Shown here: one piece after another, positions 1-8,063 of the stretch
How the letters are laid out: the number at the start of each line of letters is the position of its first letter
Position numbering within the stretch: position 1 is the stretch's first letter
Assembly (NCBI GenBank): GCA_948482865.1
Contig: CAOMHR010000042.1
Location: 1-10,953 of the forward strand
Direction: 5' to 3'
Length of the DNA stretch: 10,953 bases
From: Christensenellaceae bacterium
Lineage (GTDB): Bacteria; Bacillota; Clostridia; Christensenellales; Borkfalkiaceae
Made by a program: the position numbers and the translations under genes
Notes under the pieces: generated by a model
Told to the model about the DNA's origin: nothing
Seen by the model: only the letters and a program-made list of their open reading frames with translations
Databases searched by the model: none

Positions 1-1
1 G

Positions 2-1006
2 CCCTATCAGGACCTGACTATTATGGAAGCCTGCCTGAAATGCAAAGTTCACTATATAGACACCGCCAATTACGAAAATGAAAATACAGACGACCCCGTG
101 TGGCGCAAGGCTTACGAAAAGCGCGTAAAGGAAAAGGGGTTTACCGCTTACTTCGATTATTCCTATCAGTGGGATTACGACAAAAAATTTAAAGACGCGG
201 GTATCTGCGCGCTTTTGGGCACCGGCTTCGACCCCGGCGTAACGCAGGTTTTCTGCGCGTACGCGCAAAAGCATTACTTCGATACTATCGAAACTATCGA
301 TATTTTAGACTGCAACGGCGGCGACCACGGCTATGCGTTTGCAACCAACTTTAATCCCGAAATCAATTTAAGGGAAGTATCGGCAAACGGCTCTTACTGG
401 GAAAACGGCAAGTGGGTAGAAACGCAGCCTTTGGAAATCAAGCGCGAATACAATTTTAAAGGCGTGGGTGAAAAGGATATGTACCTTTTGCACCATGAAG
501 AAATAGAAAGTCTTGCAAAAAACATAAAGGGCGTAAAAAGAATACGTTTCTTTATGACTTTCGGTCAGAGCTATATTCAGCATATTAACTGCCTGCAAAA
601 CGTAGGTATGCTTTCAACCAGTCCCGTAAAATTCGAAGGCAAAGAAATCGTCCCCATTCAGTTTTTAAAAGCGTTGCTTCCCGACCCTGCGACTCTGGGA
701 GCAAGAACGAAGGGCAAAACAAATATCGGTTGCATTTTCACAGGGTTCAAAGACGGCAAGAAAAAGAGCGTTTACATTTACAATATCTGCGACCATCAGG
801 AGTGTTTTGCGGAAGTCGGTTCGCAGGCAATTTCTTACACCACGGGCGTGCCTGCAATGATAGGCGCAATGCTTGTTGCAACGGGTGTATGGAATAAACC
901 CGGCGTTTACAACTGCGAGCAGTTCGACCCCGACCCCTATATGGAAGCGTTGAACAAGTACGGTCTGCCTTGGGAAGTGGATGAAAATCCCGTTTTGGTA
1001 GACTAA
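2..1006 (+). CDS. Carboxynorspermidine/carboxyspermidine synthase (saccharopine dehydrogenase family), 5' truncated
   Basis: Cytoplasmic NADPH-dependent reductase that joins L-aspartate 4-semialdehyde to a diamine (putrescine or diaminopropane), giving carboxyspermidine or carboxynorspermidine. The frame is open from base 2, beginning PYQDLTIMEACL, so the gene starts upstream; the ATG at 23 is internal. The N-terminal Rossmann half with its GxGxxG motif is missing. What remains is 334 codons. It includes the family-typical segment LDTANYE (here IDTANYE), then GTGFDPGVTQVFCAYA, the GGDHGYAFATNFNPE segment, and a C-terminal half with LLPDPATLGARTKGKTNIGC and TTGVPAMIGAM. These match the LYS1-like carboxynorspermidine synthase family better than true lysine-pathway saccharopine dehydrogenases. 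It lies 59 bp before nspC, the gene for the next enzyme, which strongly supports the assignment. Diamine specificity cannot be read from the sequence, but aguAB downstream make putrescine, so spermidine is the likelier product. Confidence 0.9.
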   Translation, partial: PYQDLTIMEACLKCKVHYIDTANYENENTDDPVWRKAYEKRVKEKGFTAYFDYSYQWDYDKKFKDAGICALLGTGFDPGVTQVFCAYAQKHYFDTIETIDILDCNGGDHGYAFATNFNPEINLREVSANGSYWENGKWVETQPLEIKREYNFKGVGEKDMYLLHHEEIESLAKNIKGVKRIRFFMTFGQSYIQHINCLQNVGMLSTSPVKFEGKEIVPIQFLKALLPDPATLGARTKGKTNIGCIFTGFKDGKKKSVYIYNICDHQECFAEVGSQAISYTTGVPAMIGAMLVATGVWNKPGVYNCEQFDPDPYMEALNKYGLPWEVDENPVLVD

Positions 1007-1065
1007 ACTCAGCTTATAACCGTGCGCAAAAACCGCATTTTAGTTTTTAAATTATAGGGTTTATT

Positions 1066-2181
1066 ATGACTTTTAAAGATTTGCCTACGCCCGTCTACGT
1101 TATCGACGAAGACAAGCTCAAAAAAAATCTTGAAATTTTAAACGGCGTTGAAAAGCGCACGGGTTGCAAAATTTTGCTTGCGCAAAAGGCTTTTTCGTGT
1201 TTTTATTTTTATCCGCTTATATCGCAATATTTAAGCGGAACCACGGCAAGCGGATTGTATGAAGCGAAACTTTCAAGCGAGCATTTCGGCAAGGAAAACC
1301 ACGTTTTTTGTCCTGCTTATACTGACAACGAATTTGACGAAGTTGCAACCCTTTGCGACCATATCGTTTTCAACTCGTTTGCACAGCTCAAAAAATATGT
1401 CAAACGCGTAAAGGGCGCAAGCATAGGTTTAAGAATCAATCCCGAATTTTCAACGCAGGGCGGCGGGATTTACGACCCCTGCGCGCCGTTTTCAAGGCTG
1501 GGCGTGATAAAAGCGCAGTTCGATGAAAATCTGCTTTACGGCGTTGAAGGCTTTCATATTCACACCCTTTGCGAACAGGGCGCGGAAGATATGGCGGCAA
1601 CGGTCAAAGCGTTTGAAAAAGATTTCGGGAAATACTTCAAAAATCTTAAATGGCTGAATTTGGGTGGCGGACATCATATTACAAAGCAAGGTTACAATAT
1701 CGAGCTTTTGGAAAAAACCTTGACGGACCTTTCGCAAAAATACGGTTTGCAAATTTATCTTGAACCGGGCGAAGCGGTTGCACTTAACGCGGGCTATTTG
1801 CATACGCGCGTTTTGGAAGTTGTAAAAAACGGTATGGATATTGCCGTTCTGGACTGTTCGGCAGAGTGTCATATGCCCGACGTTCTGGAAATGCCGTACC
1901 GTCCGCCCCTTCTGAATGCGGGGCAGCCGTCCGAAAAAAAATATACTTATCGCCTTTCGTCGCGCACCTGTCTGGCGGGCGACGTGACTGGGGATTACTC
2001 GTTTGACGCGCCTTTGAACGAAGGCGATGTGCTTACCTTTTGCGATATGGCAATTTACACAATGGTAAAAAACAATACCTTTAACGGTATGCCGTTGCCC
2101 GCGATAGCTGTCAGGCGCGGCAATGATTATTCGATTATAAAATCTTTCGGTTACGAAGATTTTAAAGGGAGATTGTCGTGA
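1066..2181 (+). CDS. nspC: Carboxynorspermidine/carboxyspermidine decarboxylase
   Basis: PLP-dependent decarboxylase of the fold-III alanine racemase/ornithine decarboxylase type. It removes CO2 from carboxyspermidine (or carboxynorspermidine) to give spermidine (or norspermidine). The protein is 371 residues, the usual NspC size. K41 in LLAQKAFS is the expected PLP Schiff-base lysine. The barrel continues through EGFHIHTLCEQ (161-171), the glycine-rich phosphate loop GGGHH (200-204) and LEPGEA (232-237). The C-terminal beta domain carries RTCLAGDVTGDY (300-311), with a cysteine and aspartates expected at the dimer-interface active site. The ATG follows AGGG at 1056-1059, 6 nt upstream. The stop overlaps the GTG start of aguA by 4 nt (GTGA), indicating translational coupling. 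It acts directly after the product of the preceding gene. Confidence 0.94.
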   Translation: MTFKDLPTPVYVIDEDKLKKNLEILNGVEKRTGCKILLAQKAFSCFYFYPLISQYLSGTTASGLYEAKLSSEHFGKENHVFCPAYTDNEFDEVATLCDHIVFNSFAQLKKYVKRVKGASIGLRINPEFSTQGGGIYDPCAPFSRLGVIKAQFDENLLYGVEGFHIHTLCEQGAEDMAATVKAFEKDFGKYFKNLKWLNLGGGHHITKQGYNIELLEKTLTDLSQKYGLQIYLEPGEAVALNAGYLHTRVLEVVKNGMDIAVLDCSAECHMPDVLEMPYRPPLLNAGQPSEKKYTYRLSSRTCLAGDVTGDYSFDAPLNEGDVLTFCDMAIYTMVKNNTFNGMPLPAIAVRRGNDYSIIKSFGYEDFKGRLS

Positions 2182-3251
2182 CAACGCCAAGGCGCGACGG
2201 CTTTTATATGCCTGCGGAGTTTGCCGCTCACAGCGCAACAATTATGATTTGGTGCGAGCGCCCCGGAAGCTGGACATACGGCGCGGCGCCCGCAAGGCCT
2301 GTCTTTGCCGAAATAATAAAGACTATTTCTCTCGGTGAAAAAGTTTATCTTGCAGTGTCTGCAAGCGGCAGGGACAGCGCGGAAAAATTGCTTGCGCAAC
2401 AAATTACAAACGGCAGTGTAGAACTCTGGGAAACACAAACGGACGATTGCTGGGCGCGCGATATGGCGCCGACTTTTTTAAAACGCGGGAACGAAGTGCG
2501 CGGGGTCGACTGGGAGTTTAACGCCTGGGGCGGCGCGGTGGACGGCTTGTATCCGCACTGGGACAGGGACGACAAATTTGCTGCGTTTGCGTGCGGTAAA
2601 CTCGGTTTAAAATCTTACTCGGCGCGACCTTTTGTTCTGGAAGGCGGTTCGGTACATTCAAACGGAAAAGGCACGGTCATTACCACCGAAGAATGTCTTT
2701 TGAGCGCGGGGCGCAATCCACTCCTGACGAAATTGCAAATAGAAAAAAATCTCAAAGAATATCTTGGGGCGGAGCGCGTTATATGGCTTCCTTACGGGGT
2801 TTGCGGCGATGAAACGAACGGACACGTTGACAATATCTGTGCGTTCGCGGATGAAAATACCGTAATCTTGGGTTGGACGGAAGAAGACGGTGAACAAGGG
2901 CGCAGATGCGACCAGAACGCCAAGGTTCTTGAAGACGCGGGGCTGAAAATTATAAAGTTGCCGTTCCCCGAAAAACCCGTTACTTTCACGCAACGCGATT
3001 TGGACGGTTTTACTTATGAAAAAGGTGAGATAGAACGCAATTTAAACGAACCGCTTGCCGCGTCATACGTCAATTTTTACGTCTGTAATGCCGCCGTAAT
3101 TGTACCTGTATTCGGAGATAAGAATGATGAAACTGCTTTAAAAATTTTGCAAAGTGCGTTTCCGTCAAAAAAAATAATTCCCGTTTTTGCCCGCGAACTC
3201 ATCTTGGGCGGGGGAAATATCCACTGTTTAACGCAGCAGATTCCGCGTTAA
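2178..3251 (+). CDS. aguA: Agmatine deiminase
   Basis: Hydrolyses agmatine to N-carbamoylputrescine and ammonia. The protein is 357 residues, typical for the peptidylarginine-deiminase-like agmatine deiminases. It opens with the family signature MPAEFAAHSATIMIWCERP (11-29). Expected active-site residues are all present: D95 in CWARDMAP, E155 in LEGGSVHSNG, H216 and D218 in NGHVDN, and the nucleophile C350 in GGGNIHCLTQQ near the C-terminus. The GTG start at 2178 overlaps the nspC stop by 4 nt and follows a good AAAGGGAGA Shine-Dalgarno (2164-2172). Its product is the substrate of the enzyme encoded next. No ornithine or putrescine carbamoyltransferase lies beside it, which favours a biosynthetic rather than a catabolic, ATP-yielding role. 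Confidence 0.96.
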   Translation: MTTPRRDGFYMPAEFAAHSATIMIWCERPGSWTYGAAPARPVFAEIIKTISLGEKVYLAVSASGRDSAEKLLAQQITNGSVELWETQTDDCWARDMAPTFLKRGNEVRGVDWEFNAWGGAVDGLYPHWDRDDKFAAFACGKLGLKSYSARPFVLEGGSVHSNGKGTVITTEECLLSAGRNPLLTKLQIEKNLKEYLGAERVIWLPYGVCGDETNGHVDNICAFADENTVILGWTEEDGEQGRRCDQNAKVLEDAGLKIIKLPFPEKPVTFTQRDLDGFTYEKGEIERNLNEPLAASYVNFYVCNAAVIVPVFGDKNDETALKILQSAFPSKKIIPVFARELILGGGNIHCLTQQIPR

Positions 3252-3275
3252 AATTTTAATGATAAAGGTTAAAGA

Positions 3276-4148
3276 ATGAGAAAAGTTAATATAGCTTGCA
3301 TTCAGATGAAATGTTCGGGCGAAAGAGAGAAGAATATCCAAAACGCGCTTGCTAAAGTCAGCGAAGCTGCGGAAAAGGGCGCAAACATAATTTTGCTGCC
3401 CGAACTTTTCGAGCGCAATTATTTTTGTCAGGAACGCCGCTACGACTATTATACGTTTGCCGAAAGAACGGAAGACAACGCGGCGGTAAACGCCCTGTTG
3501 CCGCTTTCAAAAAAGTGGCAGGCGGTCATTCCCGTAAGTTTTTACGAAAAGTGCGGCAACGTATTGTATAACTCGGTTGCTGTTCTGGATTGCGGAAAAA
3601 TCTTGGGCGTATACCGCAAAACCCACATTCCCGACGACCATTACTATCAGGAAAAGTTTTATTTTACACCCGGCGACAGCGGTTTTAAAACCTTTAAAAC
3701 AACTTACGGTGTTATAGGCGTTGGAATTTGCTGGGACCAATGGTTTCCCGAAACGGCGCGCTGTCTTGCTTTGAACGGCGCGGAAATTATTTTGTATCCT
3801 ACCGCGATAGGCAGCGAACCTGTTTTGGACTGCGACAGCGCGGGACACTGGCAGAGAGTTATGCAGGGGCATTCGGCGGCTAACCTTGTTCCCGTAGCGG
3901 CGGCTAACAGGATAGGCAGGGAAGAAGTCGTGCCCTGCGCCGAAAACGGCGGGCAAAGCTCCGCATTGACTTTTTACGGCTCTTCGTTTATTACCGATAA
4001 TACCGGCGCAAAACTGACTGAACTTAAAAGAGACGAAGAAGGGGTTATTTACGCCGCGTTTGATTTGGATGAACTTCAGAAGGCGCGGCTTGAATGGGGA
4101 TTGTTCCGTGACCGCCGCCCCGAAACTTACAAGGGTATTACAAAATAA
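3276..4148 (+). CDS. aguB: N-carbamoylputrescine amidase (nitrilase superfamily)
   Basis: Hydrolyses N-carbamoylputrescine to putrescine, CO2 and ammonia, completing agmatine-to-putrescine conversion. The protein is 290 residues, the expected size. The nitrilase Glu-Lys-Cys triad is visible: E43 in LLPELFERNYF, K115 in YRKTHIPD, and C152 in GICWDQWFPE. The segment HIPDDHYYQEKFYFTPGD (117-134) is typical of AguB rather than of other nitrilase branches. The ATG follows AAAGG at 3264-3268 with a 7-nt spacing, 24 bp after the aguA stop, so it is the last gene of the polyamine operon. A terminator hairpin begins 23 bp after the stop. The putrescine it makes can feed the synthase and decarboxylase encoded at the start of the block. 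Confidence 0.95.
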   Translation: MRKVNIACIQMKCSGEREKNIQNALAKVSEAAEKGANIILLPELFERNYFCQERRYDYYTFAERTEDNAAVNALLPLSKKWQAVIPVSFYEKCGNVLYNSVAVLDCGKILGVYRKTHIPDDHYYQEKFYFTPGDSGFKTFKTTYGVIGVGICWDQWFPETARCLALNGAEIILYPTAIGSEPVLDCDSAGHWQRVMQGHSAANLVPVAAANRIGREEVVPCAENGGQSSALTFYGSSFITDNTGAKLTELKRDEEGVIYAAFDLDELQKARLEWGLFRDRRPETYKGITK

Positions 4149-4160
4149 ATTTTTTCAATA

Positions 4161-4203
4161 TAAAAAATAAGCCCTGCGGCAAACGCCGCAGGGCTTTAAA
4201 TAT
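4161..4203. terminator. Bidirectional intrinsic terminator between aguB and nifJ
   Basis: A perfect 10-bp GC-rich stem (GCCCTGCGGC at 4171-4180, GCCGCAGGGC at 4185-4194) closes over the tetraloop AAAC. On the plus strand it is followed by TTTAAATATTT, a modest U-tract. On the minus strand it is followed by TTATTTTTTA (4170-4161), a better U-tract. It sits 22 bp after the aguB stop and 17 bp after the nifJ stop, so it can end both convergent transcripts. The minus-strand direction looks stronger. Confidence 0.92.
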
Positions 4204-4211
4204 TTATCGGA

Positions 4212-7200
4212 TTATTTTTTCTTGGGAGCAGCTTTTTTTGCTGCGGGCTTTTTGGTTTCAGCCTTGGGTTTTGCTGCCGTCGCTTTTTTAGCTGTTTCAG
4301 CCTTTGCTGCAGGTTTTGCCGCCGCTTTTGTCGCGGGCTTAGCTGCTGCGGGAGCGGGAGCTGCGGGTTGGCTTGTCACAAGTTTCTTGTAGCTTTCAAG
4401 GCGCTGCTTAGCTGACTCTTCGGTTCTTCTGAACAGTTCTTTTGCAACGTCTTCGCCCTGAGTCTTCACAAGCGATGCGTAGCGGGTTTCGCTTACAAGG
4501 AAGTCCTGATAGCTTGCCGTTGGTTCTTTCGAGTCGAGCGTGAATACTTCGCCGTCGGGATTGTATCTGTACAGCTGCCAGTATCCGCAGTCGACAGCAG
4601 CCTTTTCTTCAAGCTGGCTCTTGGTCATATTGATGCCGTGGTTGATGCAGGGAGCGTAAGCTATGATAAGCGAAGGTCCGTGGTATGCTTCGGCTTCGGT
4701 CAACGCTTTAAGCAACTGTGCGGGGTTGGAGCCCATTGCAACCTGTGCAACGTATACGTAGCCGTAGGATTTAGCAATCATACCCAAATCCTTTTTCTTT
4801 ACTCTCTTACCTGCGGAAGCAAATTTGGCAACCGCGCCGATATTGGTAGATTTCGAAGCCTGACCGCCGGTGTTGGAGTAAACTTCGGTGTCAAGTACAA
4901 GAACGTTTACGTCTTCGCCCGAAGCGAGAACGTGGTCAAGTCCGCCGTATCCGATATCGTAAGCCCAGCCGTCGCCGCCGAAAATCCATACCGACTTCTT
5001 GGCAAGGCAGTCTTTGTCTGCAAGAATTTCCGCTACAAGCGCGTCTGCTTCACAGCCGCAGTTTTTGCAGCCTTCAAGCAGCTGTAAAAGTTCTGCGGAA
5101 GCCTTTTTGGAAGGTTCTCTGTCTTCAAACGCTTTGAGATAGTTTTCGCAGGCGAATTTAGCTACTTCGTTGTCTTTCCAAAGTTCTGCGAGTTTTTCAA
5201 CCTTATCTTTTACGGCTTTTCTTCTTGCGGAATATGCAAGGTTCATACCGTAACCGAATTCTGCGTTGTCTTCAAACAGCGAGTTTGCCCATGCGGGTCC
5301 GCGTCCTTGCTTGTTGGTGGTGTAGGGGCATGTGGGTGACGAGCCGCCGTAAATCGACGAGCAACCCGTTGCGTTTGCAATGACCATATCTTCGCCGAAG
5401 AGCTGGGTAACAACTTTAACGTAAGGCGTTTCGCCGCAGCCTGCGCATGCGCCCGAGAACTCGAACAGGGGGGTGGCAAACTGGCAGCCCTTAACGGTGT
5501 CTACTCTGAACTTCGAAGTGTCGACTTCGGGAAGTTCAACGGTGTATTCCCAGTTTGCGTCTTCGTGTTTAGCAAGCGATTCCGCAAGGGGAATCATCTT
5601 GATTGCTCCGCCGTCTTTTACGGGACAAACGGTTGCGCACACGCCGCAGCCCATACAGTCAAGGGGAGAAATCTGCATTTTATAGTCGTAACCTGCAAGT
5701 CCTATTGCCGCCTTTGAAGTAAGGCTTTCGGGTCTTTCGGAACCTGTCGCCATAAGCGCGGGTCTCAGACAAGCGTGGGGACATACGAATGAGCATGTGC
5801 CGCACTGTATACATTTATCAACGATGATTTCGGGAACAAGAACGGCAACTCCGCGCTTTTCAAACTTGGTTGTGCCTGTGGGAACGTGACCGTCTGCATT
5901 GAACTGCGAAGATTTAAGTTTGTCGCCTTCAAGGTACAGTATGGGTTTGATGATTTCCTGATAGTACTTGTCCGCGTGGCCCTGAACCATTTCCGCGCCC
6001 GTTGTCGCGTTTGCCCAGGAAGCGGGAACGTCTATTTTAATAAGGTTGTCGCCCGCAGCCGAGTCGATTGCATTGTAGTTCATCTGTACAATCGCGTCGC
6101 CCTTTCTGCCGAACGATTTTTTAGCCATATACTTCATATATTCGATAGCTTTGTCGTAGGGCATAATCTGGGGATTTACGCGGAAGAAAGCGGACTGCAA
6201 AATGGTGTTGGTTCTGCCGCGCAGTCCCAAATCTGCCGCAATCTGTATAGCGTCGATAACGTAAAGATTGATTTTCTTCTTTGCAAGGTCCTGCTTCACT
6301 TTTGCGGGCAGGAACTCTTCGAGAGCTTCAATCGTGGTCGCGTTTGTATTTATAAGGAAAGTGCCGCCCGTCTTGATGTCGCCCGTCATATCGTAGCGGG
6401 TTATATAAGAAGGGTTTGAACACTGAACAAAGTCAGCCGAGTCGATAAGGTATTCGGACTGAATGGGCGAATTGCCGAAACGCAGGTGCGAAACGGTTAT
6501 GCCGCCCGATTTTTTGGAATCGTAGAAGAAGTACGCTTGTGCGTGCTTGTCCGTGTGGTCGCCGATAATTTTAATGGAGTTCTTGTTTGCGCCGACCGTA
6601 CCGTCAGAGCCGAGTCCGTAGAATTTGCAGCTCGTAGAACCTGCGGGAGCCGCGTCGAATTTTTCCGAGAAGTCGAGAGACGAATTGGTAACGTCTTCGT
6701 AAATACCGATAGTGAAGTGGTTCTTGGGTTTTTTCTGTTCAAGGTTTTTGTATACCGCAAGTACCATAGAAGGCGTAAATTCTTTCGAACCGAGTCCGTA
6801 TCTTCCGCCTACAACCTGAATTTTGGTTTTTCCTTTTTCAAGCAGTGCTGAGCATACGTCAAGGTACAAAGGTTCGCCAAGCGAGCCGGGTTCTTTGGTC
6901 CTGTCAAGCACTGCGATTTTTTTGACCGACTTGGGAAGCGCCGCAACAAATGCGTCTGCAACAAAAGGTCTGTAAAGGCGAACTTTTACAAGTCCGTATT
7001 TTTTGCCCGACTTGTTGAGTTTGTTTATAGACTCTTCAATGGTTTCCGTGCCCGAACCCATAGCTACTATAACCTTGTCCGCATTGCTTGCGCCTACGTA
7101 ATCGAACAAGTGATAGCTTCTGCCGCACTTTTTGGAAACAACGTCCATAACGCTCTGTACGATAGCGGGGGTAGCAGCATAGTAGTTGTTTGCCGTTTCC

Positions 7201-7904
7201 CTGTTCTGGAAGTAGGTGTCGCCGTTCTGCGCAGTACCTTTCTGAATGGGGTGTTCGGGGTTTAAAGAACGCGATTTGAAATCCGCTATTTCTTTTTCCA
7301 ATCCCAGTTCTTTGCAAATTGCCCTTATCTCGGCATAATCGTCGCTGTCGTCCCAGACGTCTATTTTTGCAACTTCGTGGCTGGTTCTGAAACCGTCGAA
7401 GAAGTTAATGAAAGGAACTTTTGCTTTAAGGGTTGCAATGTGCGCAACCAGGCTAAGGTCCATAACTTCCTGCACGGAAGAGTCGCAAAGCATTGCAAAA
7501 CCTGTCTGGCGGCAAGCCATAACGTCCGCGTGGTCGCCGAAAATGTTCAGCGAATGCGCTGCCAGCGCGCGCGCCGAAACGTGCATAACCATAGGCATAA
7601 GCTCGCCCGCAATTTTGTACATATTGGGAATCATAAGAAGAAGTCCCTGCGACGCAGTGTAAGTGGTCGTAAGCGCGCCTGCGCAAAGCGAACCGTGAAC
7701 TGCGCCCGCAGCTCCGCCTTCGGACTGCATTTCCGCAATTTTAACTTGCTGACCCCACATATTGGTTCTGCCCGCGGTTGCCCATTCGTCCGCAACTTCC
7801 GCCATGGGGGAAGACGGGGTGATGGGGTAAATAGCCGCTACTTCAGAGAAGGCATACGCTACGTGGCTTGCGGCGGTATTACCGTCGATAGTCAATTTTT
7901 TCAT
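4212..7904 (-). CDS. nifJ: Pyruvate:ferredoxin (flavodoxin) oxidoreductase
   Basis: Oxidatively decarboxylates pyruvate with CoA to acetyl-CoA and CO2, reducing ferredoxin; a central enzyme of anaerobic energy metabolism in the cytoplasm. Single-chain form, 1230 residues from the ATG at 7904. Domain order is complete: the N-terminal thiamine domain (YPITPSSPMAE, 26-36), the transketolase C-terminal-like domain (about 260-410), the gamma domain starting near 425 (FYGLGSDGTVGANKN), and a two-cluster ferredoxin domain with cysteines 698, 701, 704, 708 and 750, 753, 756, 760. The second thiamine domain has GDGWAYDIGYGGLDH (from 977) and NTGGQ (from 1011). Proximal-cluster cysteines C820, C823, C848 and C1086 are all present. 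Two oddities are a CxxCxC group (946, 949, 951) and a 51-residue Ala/Lys/Pro-rich tail. A TTG in frame at 7907 is rejected as start because GGAGGT (7916-7911) is 6 nt from the ATG but only 3 nt from the TTG. Monocistronic: own promoter, own terminator. Confidence 0.97.
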   Translation of the reverse strand: MKKLTIDGNTAASHVAYAFSEVAAIYPITPSSPMAEVADEWATAGRTNMWGQQVKIAEMQSEGGAAGAVHGSLCAGALTTTYTASQGLLLMIPNMYKIAGELMPMVMHVSARALAAHSLNIFGDHADVMACRQTGFAMLCDSSVQEVMDLSLVAHIATLKAKVPFINFFDGFRTSHEVAKIDVWDDSDDYAEIRAICKELGLEKEIADFKSRSLNPEHPIQKGTAQNGDTYFQNRETANNYYAATPAIVQSVMDVVSKKCGRSYHLFDYVGASNADKVIVAMGSGTETIEESINKLNKSGKKYGLVKVRLYRPFVADAFVAALPKSVKKIAVLDRTKEPGSLGEPLYLDVCSALLEKGKTKIQVVGGRYGLGSKEFTPSMVLAVYKNLEQKKPKNHFTIGIYEDVTNSSLDFSEKFDAAPAGSTSCKFYGLGSDGTVGANKNSIKIIGDHTDKHAQAYFFYDSKKSGGITVSHLRFGNSPIQSEYLIDSADFVQCSNPSYITRYDMTGDIKTGGTFLINTNATTIEALEEFLPAKVKQDLAKKKINLYVIDAIQIAADLGLRGRTNTILQSAFFRVNPQIMPYDKAIEYMKYMAKKSFGRKGDAIVQMNYNAIDSAAGDNLIKIDVPASWANATTGAEMVQGHADKYYQEIIKPILYLEGDKLKSSQFNADGHVPTGTTKFEKRGVAVLVPEIIVDKCIQCGTCSFVCPHACLRPALMATGSERPESLTSKAAIGLAGYDYKMQISPLDCMGCGVCATVCPVKDGGAIKMIPLAESLAKHEDANWEYTVELPEVDTSKFRVDTVKGCQFATPLFEFSGACAGCGETPYVKVVTQLFGEDMVIANATGCSSIYGGSSPTCPYTTNKQGRGPAWANSLFEDNAEFGYGMNLAYSARRKAVKDKVEKLAELWKDNEVAKFACENYLKAFEDREPSKKASAELLQLLEGCKNCGCEADALVAEILADKDCLAKKSVWIFGGDGWAYDIGYGGLDHVLASGEDVNVLVLDTEVYSNTGGQASKSTNIGAVAKFASAGKRVKKKDLGMIAKSYGYVYVAQVAMGSNPAQLLKALTEAEAYHGPSLIIAYAPCINHGINMTKSQLEEKAAVDCGYWQLYRYNPDGEVFTLDSKEPTASYQDFLVSETRYASLVKTQGEDVAKELFRRTEESAKQRLESYKKLVTSQPAAPAPAAAKPATKAAAKPAAKAETAKKATAAKPKAETKKPAAKKAAPKKK
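4215..4367 (-). other. Ala/Lys/Pro-rich C-terminal tail of the pyruvate:ferredoxin oxidoreductase
   Basis: Residues 1180-1230 consist only of Ala (22), Lys (15), Pro (8), Thr (4) and Glu (2), in short repeats such as AAKP, PAAK and TKAA. The segment is strongly basic, probably unstructured, and resembles histone-H1-like or ribosome/nucleoid-associated tails. The conserved enzyme appears to end near ESYKKLVTSQ, just before it. Single-chain enzymes of this family are usually about 1170-1190 residues, so this is an addition. The stop lies 17 bp from the terminator, so the tail is the natural end of the gene and not read-through into a neighbour. Function unknown. Confidence 0.85.
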
Positions 7905-7910
7905 CAAAAA

Positions 7911-7916
7911 ACCTCC
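7911..7916 (-). promoter_or_regulatory. Ribosome binding site of nifJ (sets the start codon)
   Basis: GGAGGT on the minus strand, followed by TTTTTG and then ATG at 7904. The 6-nt spacing fits the ATG; the in-frame TTG at 7907 would be only 3 nt away. Confidence 0.9.
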
Positions 7917-7969
7917 GATAAAATGATTAATGAAATTATCAATTAGTGCAATATTTTTACACTCTCACA

Positions 7970-7998
7970 ATTATACTTCAATTTAAAAAAAATGTCAA
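7970..7998 (-). promoter_or_regulatory. Sigma-A-type promoter of nifJ
   Basis: On the minus strand, TTGACA (7998-7993) and TATAAT (7975-7970) are separated by exactly 17 bp: both hexamers match the housekeeping consensus perfectly. Transcription should start near 7963, giving a leader of about 58 nt before the ATG at 7904. This predicts very strong expression, as expected for a central catabolic enzyme. Confidence 0.9.
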
Positions 7999-8022
7999 TA
8001 TACATTGATTATATATTTTTTA

Positions 8023-8059
8023 ATTAGGCGTAAAAAATTTTATTGCGTTATCACCTAAT
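8023..8059. repeat. Imperfect inverted repeat between the divergent promoters
   Basis: ATTAGG (8023-8028) is mirrored by CCTAAT (8054-8059), with a further imperfect GCGTAAA/TATTGCG symmetry inside (8029-8047). It lies between the nifJ promoter (-35 at 7993-7998) and the ecfA promoter (-35 at 8064-8069), a position fit for a shared operator. It matches no regulator site I can name, and AT-rich DNA produces such symmetries by chance. Confidence 0.35.
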
Positions 8060-8063
8060 CTTG

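Noticed and set aside
1007..1065. Gap between the synthase gene and nspC as a possible promoter or terminator
   Set aside because: No GC-rich hairpin and no convincing -35/-10 pair; the only clear element is the nspC ribosome binding site, so the two genes are probably co-transcribed.
1492..2241. 249-codon open frame on the minus strand, opposite nspC
   Set aside because: It is antisense to an intact, motif-verified decarboxylase and its translation resembles no protein family; a shadow of the real gene.
7924..7941. Partial palindrome TGATTAATGAAATTATCA in the nifJ leader
   Set aside because: Only the outer TGAT/ATCA and scattered inner positions pair; this is within what AT-rich DNA gives by chance, and no U-tract or stable stem forms.
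7377..7946. 189-codon open frame on the plus strand, opposite the start of nifJ
   Set aside because: It lies antisense to a strongly conserved thiamine domain, its translation is rich in Arg, Cys and His with no recognisable motif, and no ribosome binding site stands out. It is a by-product of nifJ codon use, as are the other plus-strand frames at 4638-5087, 5886-6419 and 6486-6851.
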